This document shows, in pieces, positions 5,507 to 6,174 of a stretch of 6,174 nt of DNA. How positions within the stretch are numbered: the first letter of the stretch is position 1; every line of letters begins with the position of its first letter. This DNA comes from an uncultured Blautia sp. (lineage in GTDB: Bacteria > Bacillota > Clostridia > Lachnospirales > Lachnospiraceae), in contig CAAFRY010000032.1 of the NCBI GenBank assembly GCA_900765525.1, positions 1 to 6,174 on the forward strand, in the 5' to 3' direction. The position numbers and the translations under genes were made by a program. Below the pieces are notes generated by a model. The model did no database searches, was not told the DNA's origin, and saw only the letters and a program-made list of their open reading frames with translations.

Positions 5507-6174
5507 ATGAATCAAATTGATACAGGAAGATTTATTGCAAGTTGCAGAAAAGAAAAAGGGTTGACGCAGGCACAATTAGCAGAAAAGTTAAATATTACTG
5601 ACAGGGCTGTTTCAAAATGGGAAACAGGAAAATGTATGCCTGATTCATCTATCATGCTGGAACTTTGCAATATTTTAGATGTTACAGTCAATGAACTATT
5701 AAGTGGAGAGAGGATAGAAATGAATAATTACGAAGAAAAAGTCAATGAAAATCTCATTGAGTTTAAGAAAAAAGATGAGAATAACATGAATAAGAATACC
5801 CTAATTTCAACAATATACACAATTGCTATGATAATTGGTATTCTCGTATGTTGTATATGTAATATTGCTATTTCGGGAACATTGACATGGTCACTTATTG
5901 TGCTTAGTTCTATATTGGTTACATGGATAGCATCTTTTCCTGTTATATTGTTGGGTAAGAAAGGGGTGTTAGTAGCAATGATTGCTATTAGTATCCTAAT
6001 TGTACCTTTTATGTACATATTAAGTATTTTGATAAAAGCCAATGAGGTATTCAGCATTGGCACAATTATGTCAATTATTTCACTTGTATTTCTGTGGATA
6101 GTTTATGTTTTATATTATCGACTTAAAAAACGAAAACTATTGGCAACAGGAATTACTTTTTTGTTTGCAATCCC
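5507..6174 (+). CDS. XRE-family HTH regulator with membrane-spanning tail (3' end outside window)
   Basis: 222 codons are visible and the frame is open at the right edge, so the protein is incomplete at its C-terminus. The N-terminus is a Cro/C1-type helix-turn-helix (about 7-65): TQAQLAEKLNI (20-30) followed by the recognition region TDRAVSKWETGKCMPD (31-46), ending in VNELLSGE. A charged linker (about 68-97) leads to hydrophobic segments at about 99-122, 127-149, 153-176 and 183-204, with another starting near 211. That makes a cytoplasmic DNA-binding head tied to a polytopic membrane domain, an arrangement common in Firmicutes but mostly without known signals. The gene is much richer in A and T than the operon beside it; ten isoleucines are coded by ATA, and arginine is mostly AGA/AGG. 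This suggests a different origin. What it controls is unknown; the likeliest targets are its own promoter and genes beyond the right edge. Confidence 0.88.
   Translation, partial: MNQIDTGRFIASCRKEKGLTQAQLAEKLNITDRAVSKWETGKCMPDSSIMLELCNILDVTVNELLSGERIEMNNYEEKVNENLIEFKKKDENNMNKNTLISTIYTIAMIIGILVCCICNIAISGTLTWSLIVLSSILVTWIASFPVILLGKKGVLVAMIAISILIVPFMYILSILIKANEVFSIGTIMSIISLVFLWIVYVLYYRLKKRKLLATGITFLFAI

Noticed and set aside
5728..6063. A 111-codon minus-strand frame opposite the XRE gene
   Set aside because: It is antisense to a gene with an ideal ribosome binding site and a clear HTH. Its hydrophobic, Ile-rich translation follows from AT-rich sequence coding membrane segments on the other strand.

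Overview
The window looks like a chromosomal segment from a gut-type Firmicute, most likely of the Lachnospiraceae/Clostridia. This is inferred from gene style: a YesM/YesN-type two-component system with an LplA-like solute-binding lipoprotein, strong AGGAGG-type ribosome binding sites, and an XRE regulator with a membrane tail. No rRNA or other taxonomic marker is present, so the placement is an inference.

Layout. Positions 1-131 are non-coding. They hold a good rho-independent terminator for the minus strand (92-125) and, next to it, a long near-perfect inverted repeat (52-95). Positions 132-5210 are a tightly packed three-gene operon on the minus strand, read right to left. It encodes a sensor histidine kinase (3465-5210), an AraC-type response regulator (1850-3493, overlapping the kinase by 29 bases) and a solute-binding lipoprotein (132-1832, 17 bases after the regulator). 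Positions 5211-5506 are a divergent intergenic region with a candidate -10 box for each direction and several small inverted repeats. From 5507 to the right edge runs an incomplete, AT-rich plus-strand gene for an XRE-family HTH protein with at least four predicted membrane segments.

How the genes work together. The kinase has an outside sensor region, HAMP and a YesM-type catalytic core. It should phosphorylate Asp56 of the response regulator, whose C-terminal AraC domain then binds DNA. The lipoprotein should bind a sugar or oligosaccharide outside the cell. Such modules normally accompany two ABC permeases (LplB/YtcP type) and often glycoside hydrolases, but none lies in this window and a terminator follows the lipoprotein. 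The permeases may therefore be beyond the left edge, elsewhere in the genome, or absent if the lipoprotein serves as a co-sensor. The XRE gene is divergent, differs in base composition, and is probably unrelated to the operon.

I see no clearly new system. The points most worth a second look are the permease-less, terminator-closed sensor/binding-protein unit and the GNRA-capped inverted repeat beside the terminator.
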